A stretch of DNA of 64,000 nucleotides from an uncultured Bacteroides sp. (GTDB lineage Bacteria; Bacteroidota; Bacteroidia; Bacteroidales; Bacteroidaceae). Positions 1-7,529 of the stretch are shown here, in pieces (positions within the stretch are counted from its first letter, which is position 1; every line of letters starts with the position of its first letter). The notes under the pieces are model-generated. The model was not told the DNA's origin. It made no database searches and saw only the letters and a program-made list of their open reading frames with translations. The translations under genes and the position numbers were made by a program. The stretch covers positions 1 to 64,000 of the forward strand of contig URYL01000005.1 of NCBI GenBank assembly GCA_900552075.1, written 5' to 3'.

Positions 1-52
1 GAACATCAGACAAAACGGGAGTTAAAATGAAAACGGTTTCGTATTGATTCAT
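1..52 (-). CDS. rpsF: 30S ribosomal protein S6, N-terminal fragment (runs off the window)
   Basis: Only the first 17 codons are in the window. They read MNQYETVFILTPVLSDV on the minus strand from an ATG at 50-52, which I recognise as the conserved N-terminus of Bacteroidales ribosomal protein S6, a 30S subunit protein that binds with S18. A strong promoter lies about 45 nt upstream (99-130), which supports this start. In related genomes rpsF is followed by rpsR and rplI; those would lie to the left of this window. The gene is divergent from the MarR-family regulator at 255-701. Confidence 0.85.
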   Translation of the reverse strand, partial: MNQYETVFILTPVLSDV

Positions 53-98
53 ACTATTCGTTAATTAAATTATTAATAATGATTTTTTATTTGCGCGG

Positions 99-130
99 CA
101 AAGGTACGACTTTTTAATTAAGGAACCAAA
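99..130 (-). promoter_or_regulatory. Bacteroides-type promoter of rpsF
   Basis: On the minus strand this reads TTTG (127-130), exactly 20 nt, then TACCTTTG (99-106). It matches the Bacteroides primary sigma consensus TTTG at -33 and TAnnTTTG at -7. The rpsF ATG lies about 45 nt downstream. Confidence 0.75.
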
Positions 131-222
131 GTTTCCCAATGATTTATACAATAAAGATTCTTAAAAAAGAAGAATTATCCAAGAACAGGCGCTTTCCATA
201 TTTTAATATACATGAAATATCG

Positions 223-230
223 TATATTTG
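223..230 (+). promoter_or_regulatory. -7 element of the MarR-family gene
   Basis: TATATTTG fits TAnnTTTG and lies 24 nt before the ATG at 255. No good -33 TTTG is present at the usual spacing. A possible TTG start at 228 would fall inside this element, which favours the ATG at 255. Confidence 0.45.
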
Positions 231-254
231 CAAAGTTGTTTAAACAATAATTAC

Positions 255-701
255 ATGATAGAACAATTTAATTTCGACATTCAACTAATATTTGCCATCT
301 TAAATGGGAAAGTATCTGCCGCCATCAACCGTAAGTTAATCCGCAACTTTCGGTTGAACGATATGGAAATCACCCCTGAACAATGGACCGTATTACTCTA
401 TCTATGGGAAAAAGATGGAGTAACCCAACAAGAATTGTGCAACGCCACTTTCAAGGATAAGCCCAGTATGACCCGCCTGATTGACAACATGGAAAAACAA
501 CATTTGGTGATACGCGTACCCGACAAAAAAGACCGCCGGACCAATAAAATCCATCTGACAGAAAATGGGAAGAAATTGGAAGAGAAAGCACGATTCATTG
601 CCAATAAAACATTAAAAGAAGCCTTGCACGGACTTACCTTGGAAGAACTGAGAGTAAGTCAGGAAGTGCTTCGTAAAATATTCACCAACACCAAGGATTA
701 A
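255..701 (+). CDS. MarR-family transcriptional regulator
   Basis: This 148-residue protein has the length and pattern of MarR winged-helix regulators, which bind operator DNA as dimers and often respond to small phenolic or toxic ligands. The central part shows a helix-turn-helix (about residues 48-75, TQQELCNATFKDKPSMTRLI) followed by the wing with DKKDRRTNKIHLTENG, a typical MarR segment. I chose the ATG at 255 rather than a TTG at 228, because the TTG lies in the -7 promoter element. It is divergent from rpsF, and the ~200-bp shared upstream region could carry its operator. Its target genes cannot be told from the sequence. The small membrane gene downstream may be one but has a 185-bp gap. 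Confidence 0.85.
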   Translation: MIEQFNFDIQLIFAILNGKVSAAINRKLIRNFRLNDMEITPEQWTVLLYLWEKDGVTQQELCNATFKDKPSMTRLIDNMEKQHLVIRVPDKKDRRTNKIHLTENGKKLEEKARFIANKTLKEALHGLTLEELRVSQEVLRKIFTNTKD

Positions 702-886
702 TCACAGATTTCTCCACGGCTACCACGTACAAGAAAGCTAAAAATCATTACATTTGTCAAGCTTTTATAAAAGCCAGTATATATATGCTTGAATTTCCGT
801 TTTTTTTCACGAAATAATTTTTTGAATAGAAGAATTATGCTTTAATTTGTAACCATGAATAAATAAACCATAAAAAGAAGACACAC

Positions 887-1063
887 ATGAAAAGCTTATT
901 ACAGAATTTAGGAGTGATATTAGTCATCATTGGTGCTGTGATTCTCATTGCAAGCTATGCAGTAGGTAATGTGAACAACAACGCCGTATTAGGAGGTTCT
1001 TTGACACTGGTTGTAATAGGACTAATTGCTTACATCATCCTGAACAAAAGAATTACAGACTGA
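887..1063 (+). CDS. Small two-helix membrane protein (58 aa), unknown function
   Basis: An ATG at 887 preceded by an A/G-rich stretch opens a 58-residue frame ending in TGA at 1061. It encodes two hydrophobic segments, about residues 8-26 (LGVILVIIGAVILIASYAV) and 33-52, joined by a short polar loop (GNVNNNA), with a basic C-terminus (NKRITD). This is a plausible small inner-membrane protein. A TACATTTG promoter-like element lies at 749-756, but it is distant and lacks a clear -33 partner. A strong terminator follows at 1085-1124, which supports transcription of this unit. I do not recognise a named family. Confidence 0.65.
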   Translation: MKSLLQNLGVILVIIGAVILIASYAVGNVNNNAVLGGSLTLVVIGLIAYIILNKRITD

Positions 1064-1084
1064 ATTTCCTCAGCCGACAAACAG

Positions 1085-1124
1085 CAATAAAAAAGCCTGA
1101 ATTAAAATTCAGGCTTTTTTATTG
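1085..1124. terminator. Bidirectional intrinsic terminator
   Basis: A perfect 19-bp stem with a 2-nt loop, centred on GCCTGAATT/AATTCAGGC and flanked by A and T runs on the two sides. It can end both the small membrane gene (plus strand) and rprY (minus strand). Confidence 0.85.
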
Positions 1125-1143
1125 CTCATTCGTGAACTATATC

Positions 1144-1842
1144 TCATTCACCTTCCGGAGTAATCAACTTATATCCCTTTCCGTGAATATTGATAATCTC
1201 AATCGAATCATCTTCCTTCAGATGCTTACGCAGCTTGGTGATATACACATCCATGCTTCTTGCATTGAAATAATTGTCATCAATCCAGATAGTTTTCAAT
1301 GCAAAGTCACGCTGCAGAATCTCATTGGCATGTGCACAGAGCAAACCCAATAATTCAGATTCTTTCGTAGTCAATTTTGTCTGTTTGTCGCCGATAGACA
1401 AAATCTGTTTCTGAGTATCAAACGTAAAACGGCCAATTTTGTATACAGTACTTTCACGATTGCGTTTTCCGCGTACACGACGCAAAATAGCCTCAATACG
1501 GAAAGTCAGCTCTTCCATACTGAACGGTTTCGTGATATAATCATCTGCACCAATCTTAAAGCCTTCCAGTATATCTTCCTTCAAAGTCTTTGCCGTCAAG
1601 AAAATAATAGGCACTTCCGCATTCGCCTGACGAATTTCCTGTGCCAAGGTAAAACCATCTTTTTTCGGCATCATTACGTCAGTCACAACCAAATCATATT
1701 TACTCTTCAAGAAAGCCTTAAAGCCCACTTCTCCATCTGGGAAAAGATCGGCATTATAACCTTTCGCCTGTAAATATTCTCTCAAAAGCATGCCAAGATT
1801 CTCATCATCCTCGCATAACAAAATACGCAATTTGTCGTCCAT
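1144..1842 (-). CDS. rprY: Response regulator RprY (OmpR/PhoB type)
   Basis: The 232-residue protein has a receiver domain (about 5-118) with the acidic pair E11/D12, the phosphoacceptor D55 in VVTDVMMP and the conserved Lys in DDYITKPFS. It is followed by an OmpR-type winged-helix DNA-binding domain (about 133-228) with ARSMDVYITKLRKHL. The sequence closely matches what I know of Bacteroides RprY, described with RprX as a tetracycline-response and later stress-related two-component system. It lies 3 bp downstream of rprX on the same strand, so the two are co-transcribed from the promoter at 3537-3568. It ends near a bidirectional terminator. Confidence 0.93.
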   Translation of the reverse strand: MDDKLRILLCEDDENLGMLLREYLQAKGYNADLFPDGEVGFKAFLKSKYDLVVTDVMMPKKDGFTLAQEIRQANAEVPIIFLTAKTLKEDILEGFKIGADDYITKPFSMEELTFRIEAILRRVRGKRNRESTVYKIGRFTFDTQKQILSIGDKQTKLTTKESELLGLLCAHANEILQRDFALKTIWIDDNYFNARSMDVYITKLRKHLKEDDSIEIINIHGKGYKLITPEGE

Positions 1843-1845
1843 ATC

Positions 1846-3396
1846 TTATTCTTCTTTAAATAGTGGTATCGTAATTATAAACTTAGTTCCTACATTCAAT
1901 TCGCTTTCTGCCCGGATAGACCCCTTATGGTCGGAAATAATCTTCTTTACATAGGCCAGTCCCAGACCGAAACCTTTCACATCGTGCAAGTTCCCCGTGT
2001 GAACCCGGTAGAACTTGTCAAATATTTTCTTCAGATTTTCCTTTTTAATGCCAATACCATTGTCCTCAATCGAAATACATAACTTGCCGGTTTCATTCCA
2101 AGTGCGAATCTTCAAGGCAATATCCCGGTCCGGATTCTTATATTTCACCGCATTATCCAGCAAATTAAAAATCACATTCGTGAAATGCATCTCATCCACA
2201 AAAATGACGGGATCTTGTGCATTCAGTTCCGCATCCAACGTACCGTTATTCTTTTCCACCTTCAACCGGAAAGTATTGACTACCCCATTGATTAATTCAT
2301 GGGCATCAATTTCTTTCTTCTTCAGCGTCACGCTCTGCCGTTCAAACATGGACATTTGCAACACTTTCTCCACCTGAAACCTCAGACGCTTTGTTTCATC
2401 GTTAATAACACCGGATATATGCTTAAACATGACGGGCGATTTGCCTACCGCAGGGTCATTCAGCATCTGTGCAGCCAAAGAAATAGTAGAAATCGGCGTC
2501 TTGAACTCATGCGTCATATTATTAATGAAATCATTCTTTATTTCTGTCAGACGTTTCTGCCGGAAAATAATATAAATGGTGAAAATAAAAGTAATCAACA
2601 ATACTACCGTAAAAATAATGGAAGGTATCATGAATTTTACCGAACTAAAGATATAGTTATCCAACGTCGGGAAAAAGATATTCACAAACCCCATTTTGGC
2701 TGGGGGATCCTTTTCAAAAATCAATCGCGAATACACCTTCTCGTCATCATGCACATAATCCGAACAGCGATACACTTCTTTTCCGTCCCTGTCTGTCACT
2801 GAAAAGTGATAAGGTATATCAATTCCGTTATTGAACAATTCCGTTTTCAAGAAATGATCCAGCTGCTTAAAGTTGATTCTTTCCTTCAGGGGTTTGTCAC
2901 TTGCGGTATAAAGAATATTATAAACCACTTCGTCAAGCAATGCCCGCTGATATACATAACGTTCTTTCAGCACTTCCTGCAAAGCACGTGAAGTCTGCGG
3001 AATCGTTCTTCCGGTAGAAATCACCACCTTCGGCACATTGGCCGGACGGTTCATGATGGTTTTTAGTTCAAACGTAGAATAAGTAGAACCATCAGGAGCG
3101 GTAATCGTATATTGATGATGCTCTACCACGTTCTCTCCTGCATCATTTTTTTCCTGATATTGTCTCGATAAGAGTGCCGCCCGTTCCTGCGCTGCCACAT
3201 CCTTTTCCAGATACTTTTTGGTTTCAACCAGTTCCAGATTATGTACAGCCTTACCCAGACTGCGGTTCACATTCTCTTCAAACTGACTGCGCCGCATTTT
3301 GACCATCTCTTCAATGTAACTTACCTGCAAATAGAGCAAGCTTAAAAAGGACAGTCCCATTACAACTCCTAATATCCAAATAGTAGACTTTTTCAT
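1846..3396 (-). CDS. rprX: Sensor histidine kinase RprX
   Basis: This 516-residue inner-membrane kinase has a first membrane helix at about 5-25, a periplasmic sensor region of about 230 residues, a second helix at about 256-278, a HisKA dimerisation domain with the phosphorylated His at about 296 (MTHEFKTP) and a HATPase domain with NLLDNAVKY, DNGIGI and GFGLGLAY. It would phosphorylate RprY, encoded 3 bp downstream. The periplasmic part resembles no sensor domain I can name; it contains a PDG-type beta segment. The 5' leader is about 135 nt if the promoter at 3537-3568 is used. Confidence 0.93.
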   Translation of the reverse strand: MKKSTIWILGVVMGLSFLSLLYLQVSYIEEMVKMRRSQFEENVNRSLGKAVHNLELVETKKYLEKDVAAQERAALLSRQYQEKNDAGENVVEHHQYTITAPDGSTYSTFELKTIMNRPANVPKVVISTGRTIPQTSRALQEVLKERYVYQRALLDEVVYNILYTASDKPLKERINFKQLDHFLKTELFNNGIDIPYHFSVTDRDGKEVYRCSDYVHDDEKVYSRLIFEKDPPAKMGFVNIFFPTLDNYIFSSVKFMIPSIIFTVVLLITFIFTIYIIFRQKRLTEIKNDFINNMTHEFKTPISTISLAAQMLNDPAVGKSPVMFKHISGVINDETKRLRFQVEKVLQMSMFERQSVTLKKKEIDAHELINGVVNTFRLKVEKNNGTLDAELNAQDPVIFVDEMHFTNVIFNLLDNAVKYKNPDRDIALKIRTWNETGKLCISIEDNGIGIKKENLKKIFDKFYRVHTGNLHDVKGFGLGLAYVKKIISDHKGSIRAESELNVGTKFIITIPLFKEE

Positions 3397-3536
3397 ACGG
3401 GCAAATTTAACAACCTCGCAAATAATTCACCAGCTACTTAACAAGCTTTAAAGCGGAGTTTGTTGTATATTAACCAAAATCCAGATTTTACCTGATAAAA
3501 CATTCATCATCGTCACTTTTTCATCTACACACATTG

Positions 3537-3568
3537 CAAAAATAATAAAATATTAGACTAATAACAAA
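3537..3568 (-). promoter_or_regulatory. Promoter of rprX-rprY
   Basis: On the minus strand TTTG (3565-3568), exactly 20 nt, then TATTTTTG (3537-3544): a full match to the Bacteroides promoter pattern. An 18-bp imperfect palindrome (3579-3596) sits just upstream of the -33 box. Confidence 0.7.
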
Positions 3569-3578
3569 TAAACAAGCT

Positions 3579-3596
3579 ACTTTGTTTAAGCAAAGT
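3579..3596. promoter_or_regulatory. Possible operator palindrome upstream of rprX promoter
   Basis: ACTTTGTTTAAGCAAAGT is an 18-bp palindrome with one mismatched pair, 10 bp upstream of the rprX -33 box. The position suits a regulator site, but no binding protein can be named. Confidence 0.3.
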
Positions 3597-3602
3597 TAAA
3601 CA

Positions 3603-3638
3603 AAAAAGGCTGTGTTTTTTAAGAAACGCAGCCTTTTT
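3603..3638 (-). terminator. Intrinsic terminator of the EF-G2 gene
   Basis: A 15-bp stem (AAAAAGGCTG arms, one G-T pair) with a short loop and T runs on both sides. It lies 25 nt past the stop codon of the leftward EF-G-like gene. Confidence 0.75.
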
Positions 3639-3662
3639 ATCTATAAAAATCACAACTAGCAC

Positions 3663-5822
3663 TTATGCTTCGTCTTTTTCCTGTTCTTCAAATTCCTTCA
3701 TCAGCTTAGTCTGTACATCCGTCGGAACCAGTTCATAGCTGGCAAACTTCATGATAAAGGAAGCACGTCCTCCGGTCAATGAACTCAATGCGGTAGAATA
3801 GTTCGACATTTCCTTCAAAGGAACCTTGGCACTCAACTTTTCGTAGCCCTTTTCGCTGGTCATACCCATAATCATACCACGACGTCCTTGCATATCGCTC
3901 ATCACATCACCCAACTTATCGCTTGGCACGAATACTTCCACGTCATATATCGGTTCCAGAATCTTCGGACCGGCATTCTTGAAGGCTTCACTGAATGCAT
4001 GACGTCCAGCCAACATGAAGGAAATTTCATTGGAATCTACCGGATGCATCTTTCCATCATACACAATGACACGTACGTCACGTGCGTAAGAACCGGTCAA
4101 CGGACCTTGCTCCATACGGCTCATGATACCTTTCAGAATAGCCGGCATGAAACGTGCATCGATAGCTCCACCTACTACACTGTTCACAAATACCAGTTTT
4201 CCACCCCATTCCAAGTCGATAACTTCCGTACCTTTCACGTTCATCTTATATTCCTGTCCGTTGAACTTGTAGGTTTCAGGAGCTGGCATACCTTCATAAT
4301 ATGGCTCTACAATCAAGTGAACTTCACCAAACTGACCGGCACCACCCGACTGCTTCTTATGACGATAGTCGGCACGTGCAGCCTTGGTGATGGTTTCACG
4401 ATACGGAATCTTCGGTTCATAGAACTGAATCGGCAATTTCTCATTGTTTTCCAGACGCCATTTCAACGTACGAAGATGGAATTCACCTTGTCCGTGTACC
4501 AGAATCTGACGCAATTCCTTCGACTGCTCCACTACCCAAGTCGGGTCTTCTTCCCGCATACGATTCAATACCGCCATCATCTTTTCCGTATCGGCCTCAT
4601 TGACTGGCTTGATAGCTCTTGTATATTTCGGGTTCGGATACTTGATAAAGTTGAAACGGTTTTCACAATCCTTGCCGTTCAAAGTATTTCTGGTCTTTAC
4701 ATCTTTCAGTTTCACCGTACAACCGATATCTCCCGCACGAAGTTCATCTACCTTCTCACGAGTGGCACCTGCACACACATAAAGCTGTGCCATACGTTCC
4801 TTCGAGCCACGGTCAGCATTGCTCAAGTCGTCTCCTTCGTGAACCACTCCACTCATCACCTTGAAATACTGTACATCACCGATATGAGGTTCTACGGCCG
4901 TTTTGAAGAAATAAAGTGAAGTCGGACCATTCGGATCAGGAGGAACAGGTACACCGCGTGTGTTATGCACCACCGGCATTTCATCTACAAACGGAACCAC
5001 GTTGCCCAGGAATTCCATCAAACGGCGAACACCCATGTCTTTACCGGCACAAACACAGAATACAGGGAACATCCCTCTGGCCGCCAATCCCTTTCGGATA
5101 CCTTCACGCATTTCGTCTTCCGTCAGTGATTCAGCCTCAAAGAATTTCTCCATCAGGCTCTCATCATGTTCTGCAGCGGCTTCCACCAAAGTCTTATGCC
5201 ATTCCTGAGCCTTTTCCATCTCTTCTGCTGGAATATCTTCTATAGTAGGTGCTCCACCATCCGGTCCCCAAGAATATTTTTTCATTAAAAGTACATCAAT
5301 CAACGAATTGAAGTCGGGTCCTGTAGCCAACGGATACTGAACCGGAACAACCTTAGAGCCATAATTTTCTTTCAACTGTTCAAGCACATGGTCAAAATCA
5401 CATTTTTCACTATCCAGCTGGTTCACCAGGAAAATCACAGGCTTACCCAGTTTTTCCGTATAACGGAAGTGATTCTGTGTACCCACCTCCGGACCATATT
5501 GCCCGTTCAGCAACAAGATGGCAGTATCAGTCACATTCAACGCGGTAATGGCAGCCCCTACGAAGTCATCGCTTCCCGGGCAGTCTATAATATTGAGTTT
5601 CTTCCCGTTCCATTCCACATGATATACAGTAGAAAATACTGAATATCCATATTCCTGCTCTACCGGGAAATAATCACTCACCGTATTCTTGGCAGTAATT
5701 CTTCCGCGACGTTTTATAATACCACTCTCATAGAGCAAGGCTTCTGTGAGAGTGGTTTTACCTGAGCCGTCATTACCGAGAAGGGCAATGTTCTTGATTT
5801 CGTTTGTCTGATATACTTTCAT
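3663..5822 (-). CDS. EF-G paralogue (EF-G2 type) with degenerate GTPase motifs
   Basis: This 719-residue protein has the full EF-G domain order: G domain, domain II, III, IV with QSGGAGQFGEVHL-type sequence, and V. The GTPase motifs differ from canonical EF-G. G1 is GNDGSGKTT (16-24); switch I has EQEYGYSV (55-62) in place of the QERGITI motif; G3 reads DCPGSDD, so the catalytic His is Ser84; G4 is NQLD instead of NKMD. Bacteroides thetaiotaomicron has a known EF-G2 that supports translocation without GTP hydrolysis and matters in carbon starvation and gut colonisation; this gene is very probably its orthologue (inference from these residues). It is monocistronic, with a terminator at 3603-3638. 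The upstream 200 bp has no clear TAnnTTTG box, consistent with activator-dependent expression. Confidence 0.88.
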   Translation of the reverse strand: MKVYQTNEIKNIALLGNDGSGKTTLTEALLYESGIIKRRGRITAKNTVSDYFPVEQEYGYSVFSTVYHVEWNGKKLNIIDCPGSDDFVGAAITALNVTDTAILLLNGQYGPEVGTQNHFRYTEKLGKPVIFLVNQLDSEKCDFDHVLEQLKENYGSKVVPVQYPLATGPDFNSLIDVLLMKKYSWGPDGGAPTIEDIPAEEMEKAQEWHKTLVEAAAEHDESLMEKFFEAESLTEDEMREGIRKGLAARGMFPVFCVCAGKDMGVRRLMEFLGNVVPFVDEMPVVHNTRGVPVPPDPNGPTSLYFFKTAVEPHIGDVQYFKVMSGVVHEGDDLSNADRGSKERMAQLYVCAGATREKVDELRAGDIGCTVKLKDVKTRNTLNGKDCENRFNFIKYPNPKYTRAIKPVNEADTEKMMAVLNRMREEDPTWVVEQSKELRQILVHGQGEFHLRTLKWRLENNEKLPIQFYEPKIPYRETITKAARADYRHKKQSGGAGQFGEVHLIVEPYYEGMPAPETYKFNGQEYKMNVKGTEVIDLEWGGKLVFVNSVVGGAIDARFMPAILKGIMSRMEQGPLTGSYARDVRVIVYDGKMHPVDSNEISFMLAGRHAFSEAFKNAGPKILEPIYDVEVFVPSDKLGDVMSDMQGRRGMIMGMTSEKGYEKLSAKVPLKEMSNYSTALSSLTGGRASFIMKFASYELVPTDVQTKLMKEFEEQEKDEA

Positions 5823-6040
5823 GGTATTTCAAGATTTAGTTTAGTAACGAAAGGATATGCTTTTCATATCTCTTATTTTTTAACGAAGCGCAAATTAGAG
5901 ATTATAATTCAGAAAAACAATAAAAAGTTTCGTGTTACTAAACTATGTTTTCAGACATACTAATTTCAGATTCCTGCTGTCCTCCCACAAATTATCCGTA
6001 TATTTACGCCCTCAAAACCTATTTTTACAGTTGATTGATT

Positions 6041-7174
6041 ATGGCTGGAATCTATCTTCACATCCCCTTCTGCAAACGACGTTGCATTTACTGTGACTTC
6101 TTTTCCACTACTGAAAATGAAAAGAAAGAGGCTTATATCCAGGCTCTTTCCCATGAGCTGGAACTTCGGAAAAACTATCTGGATGGAGAAACTATAGACA
6201 CCATTTACTTTGGAGGAGGTACCCCTTCCCAGCTGGAAGAAAAAGATTTTGCCCAACTGTTCGACTATATATATAAGGTATATTCCGTAGACCCTGAAGC
6301 CGAAATCACACTCGAAGCCAATCCGGACGATTTGACACCGGCATACGTAGACATGCTCCGCAACCTTCCATTTAACCGACTGAGCATGGGTATACAGACT
6401 TTTAAGGAAGACACCCTCCGCCTGTTGCGCCGCCGGCATACAGCCGCCCAGGCCCGACAAGCATACCGATGTTGCCGGGACGCCGGATTTCAGAACATCA
6501 GCATCGACTTGATGTACGGATTACCCGGTGAGACACTGGAGGACTGGCAGAAAGACCTGCAAACAGCCATCGATATGCACCCGGAACATATTTCCGCCTA
6601 TCACCTGATTTATGAAGAAGGTACCCCCTTATGGAAGCTGAAAGAGACGCACAAAGTGGAAGAAACCGACGAGGACTTGAGCGTATCTTTATTCAAGGAA
6701 CTGATTCATACCTTGAAAGCCCATGGATACGAACATTATGAGATATCCAATTTCTGCCAACCTGGGTATTACTCCCGTCACAACTCCAGTTACTGGACCG
6801 GGAAAAAATACCTTGGTTGCGGCCCATCGGCCCATTCTTACAACGGAACTTCCCGCCAATGGAATATAGCTTCCCTTTCCCAATATATACAAGGGATACA
6901 ACAAGGAACACCCTGTCAGGAGAAAGAAGAGCTAGATCTTTATACTCGCTACAACGATTTTGTCATCACGCGCCTGCGTACAGCTTATGGAATCCCTACC
7001 GAGCTATTGAAAAGTACATTTGGAAAAACTTTATACGACTACTGTATGCGTATGGCTTCGCCTTATCTGAAACAAGGCCTGCTGACCTGGAATCATCATA
7101 TTCTGAAGCTGACCGAAAAGGGAATATTTATCTCCGATGGAATCATGAGCGATCTGCTTTGGGTGGAAGATTAG
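6041..7174 (+). CDS. hemW: HemW-like radical SAM protein (heme chaperone family)
   Basis: The 377-residue protein carries the radical-SAM cluster motif C11-x3-C15-x2-C18 near the N-terminus, then GGGTPS (about 57-62) and a HemN-type C-terminal domain. Cys18 is followed by DF, without the fourth Cys seen in true HemN. This places it with HemW, a heme-binding or heme-delivering protein often misnamed oxygen-independent coproporphyrinogen oxidase. I start at the ATG at 6041; a TTG two codons earlier is unlikely. A TATATTTA box at 5999-6006 may be its -7 element. It is divergent from the EF-G2 gene and followed by a small ORF with its own possible promoter. Confidence 0.85.
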   Translation: MAGIYLHIPFCKRRCIYCDFFSTTENEKKEAYIQALSHELELRKNYLDGETIDTIYFGGGTPSQLEEKDFAQLFDYIYKVYSVDPEAEITLEANPDDLTPAYVDMLRNLPFNRLSMGIQTFKEDTLRLLRRRHTAAQARQAYRCCRDAGFQNISIDLMYGLPGETLEDWQKDLQTAIDMHPEHISAYHLIYEEGTPLWKLKETHKVEETDEDLSVSLFKELIHTLKAHGYEHYEISNFCQPGYYSRHNSSYWTGKKYLGCGPSAHSYNGTSRQWNIASLSQYIQGIQQGTPCQEKEELDLYTRYNDFVITRLRTAYGIPTELLKSTFGKTLYDYCMRMASPYLKQGLLTWNHHILKLTEKGIFISDGIMSDLLWVED

Positions 7175-7179
7175 ATTTT

Positions 7180-7220
7180 TTAACATTTTCTTGTAGGGGA
7201 TTTACTGTTTTTCTGCGTTT
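7180..7220 (+). promoter_or_regulatory. Possible ECF-type promoter before a small ORF
   Basis: Just past the hemW stop there is TTAACA (7180-7185), TGTAGGGG (7192-7199) and, after about 15 nt, CGTTTT (7215-7220). The GGGG block spaced from a CGT block resembles alternative-sigma promoters rather than the TAnnTTTG pattern. This is inference only. Confidence 0.25.
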
Positions 7221-7248
7221 TCATAACAAACCCCTAAAAACAAATGTC

Positions 7249-7407
7249 ATGGAAACTCAAAAAGTAATTCTTCCTTTCTTTTACGCGCTGTTCCTTCCGG
7301 ACTTTCCTCAGGAAAACAAGTCCGATTCCCGCCTGACGGAAAACGATGAAAAATCACACTCCCAACCAACCCATTCGACACCTCAAATCACGTTGGAAAA
7401 GAAATAA
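7249..7407 (+). CDS. Small hypothetical protein (52 aa)
   Basis: An ATG at 7249 opens a 52-residue frame: a short hydrophobic N-terminus (VILPFFYALFLPDF) followed by a very polar, Ser/Thr/Gln/His-rich tail ending in EKK. The frame is also the 3' end of a longer shadow frame overlapping hemW, but the ATG follows a CCCCTAAAAACAA stretch and the possible promoter at 7180-7220. It has no domain I recognise. It could be a small envelope peptide, a leader peptide, or chance. The terminator at 7450-7496 follows. Confidence 0.35.
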   Translation: METQKVILPFFYALFLPDFPQENKSDSRLTENDEKSHSQPTHSTPQITLEKK

Positions 7408-7449
7408 ATCACACAAGACAACTTCTTATTCATTCAAACTTACCAAAAA

Positions 7450-7496
7450 AATCCCGGAAAAAGAAGGAAGCACCACTTCCACCTCATTCCGGGATT
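7450..7496 (-). terminator. Intrinsic terminator of the glmM unit
   Basis: A 10-bp outer stem (AATCCCGGAA / TTCCGGGATT) enclosing a smaller GGAAG/CTTCC hairpin, followed on the minus strand by a T-rich run. It lies about 35 nt past the glmM stop. Confidence 0.7.
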
Positions 7497-7529
7497 CATC
7501 TTATTGCTTAATAAACGTATAAAGCCCCC

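Noticed and set aside
228..254. TTG start for the MarR-family gene
   Set aside because: The codon lies in the TATATTTG -7 element, so it would precede the transcript start.
3888..4919. Long plus-strand open frame of 343 codons
   Set aside because: It lies opposite the EF-G2 coding sequence, has no recognisable domain and is a shadow of its codon usage.
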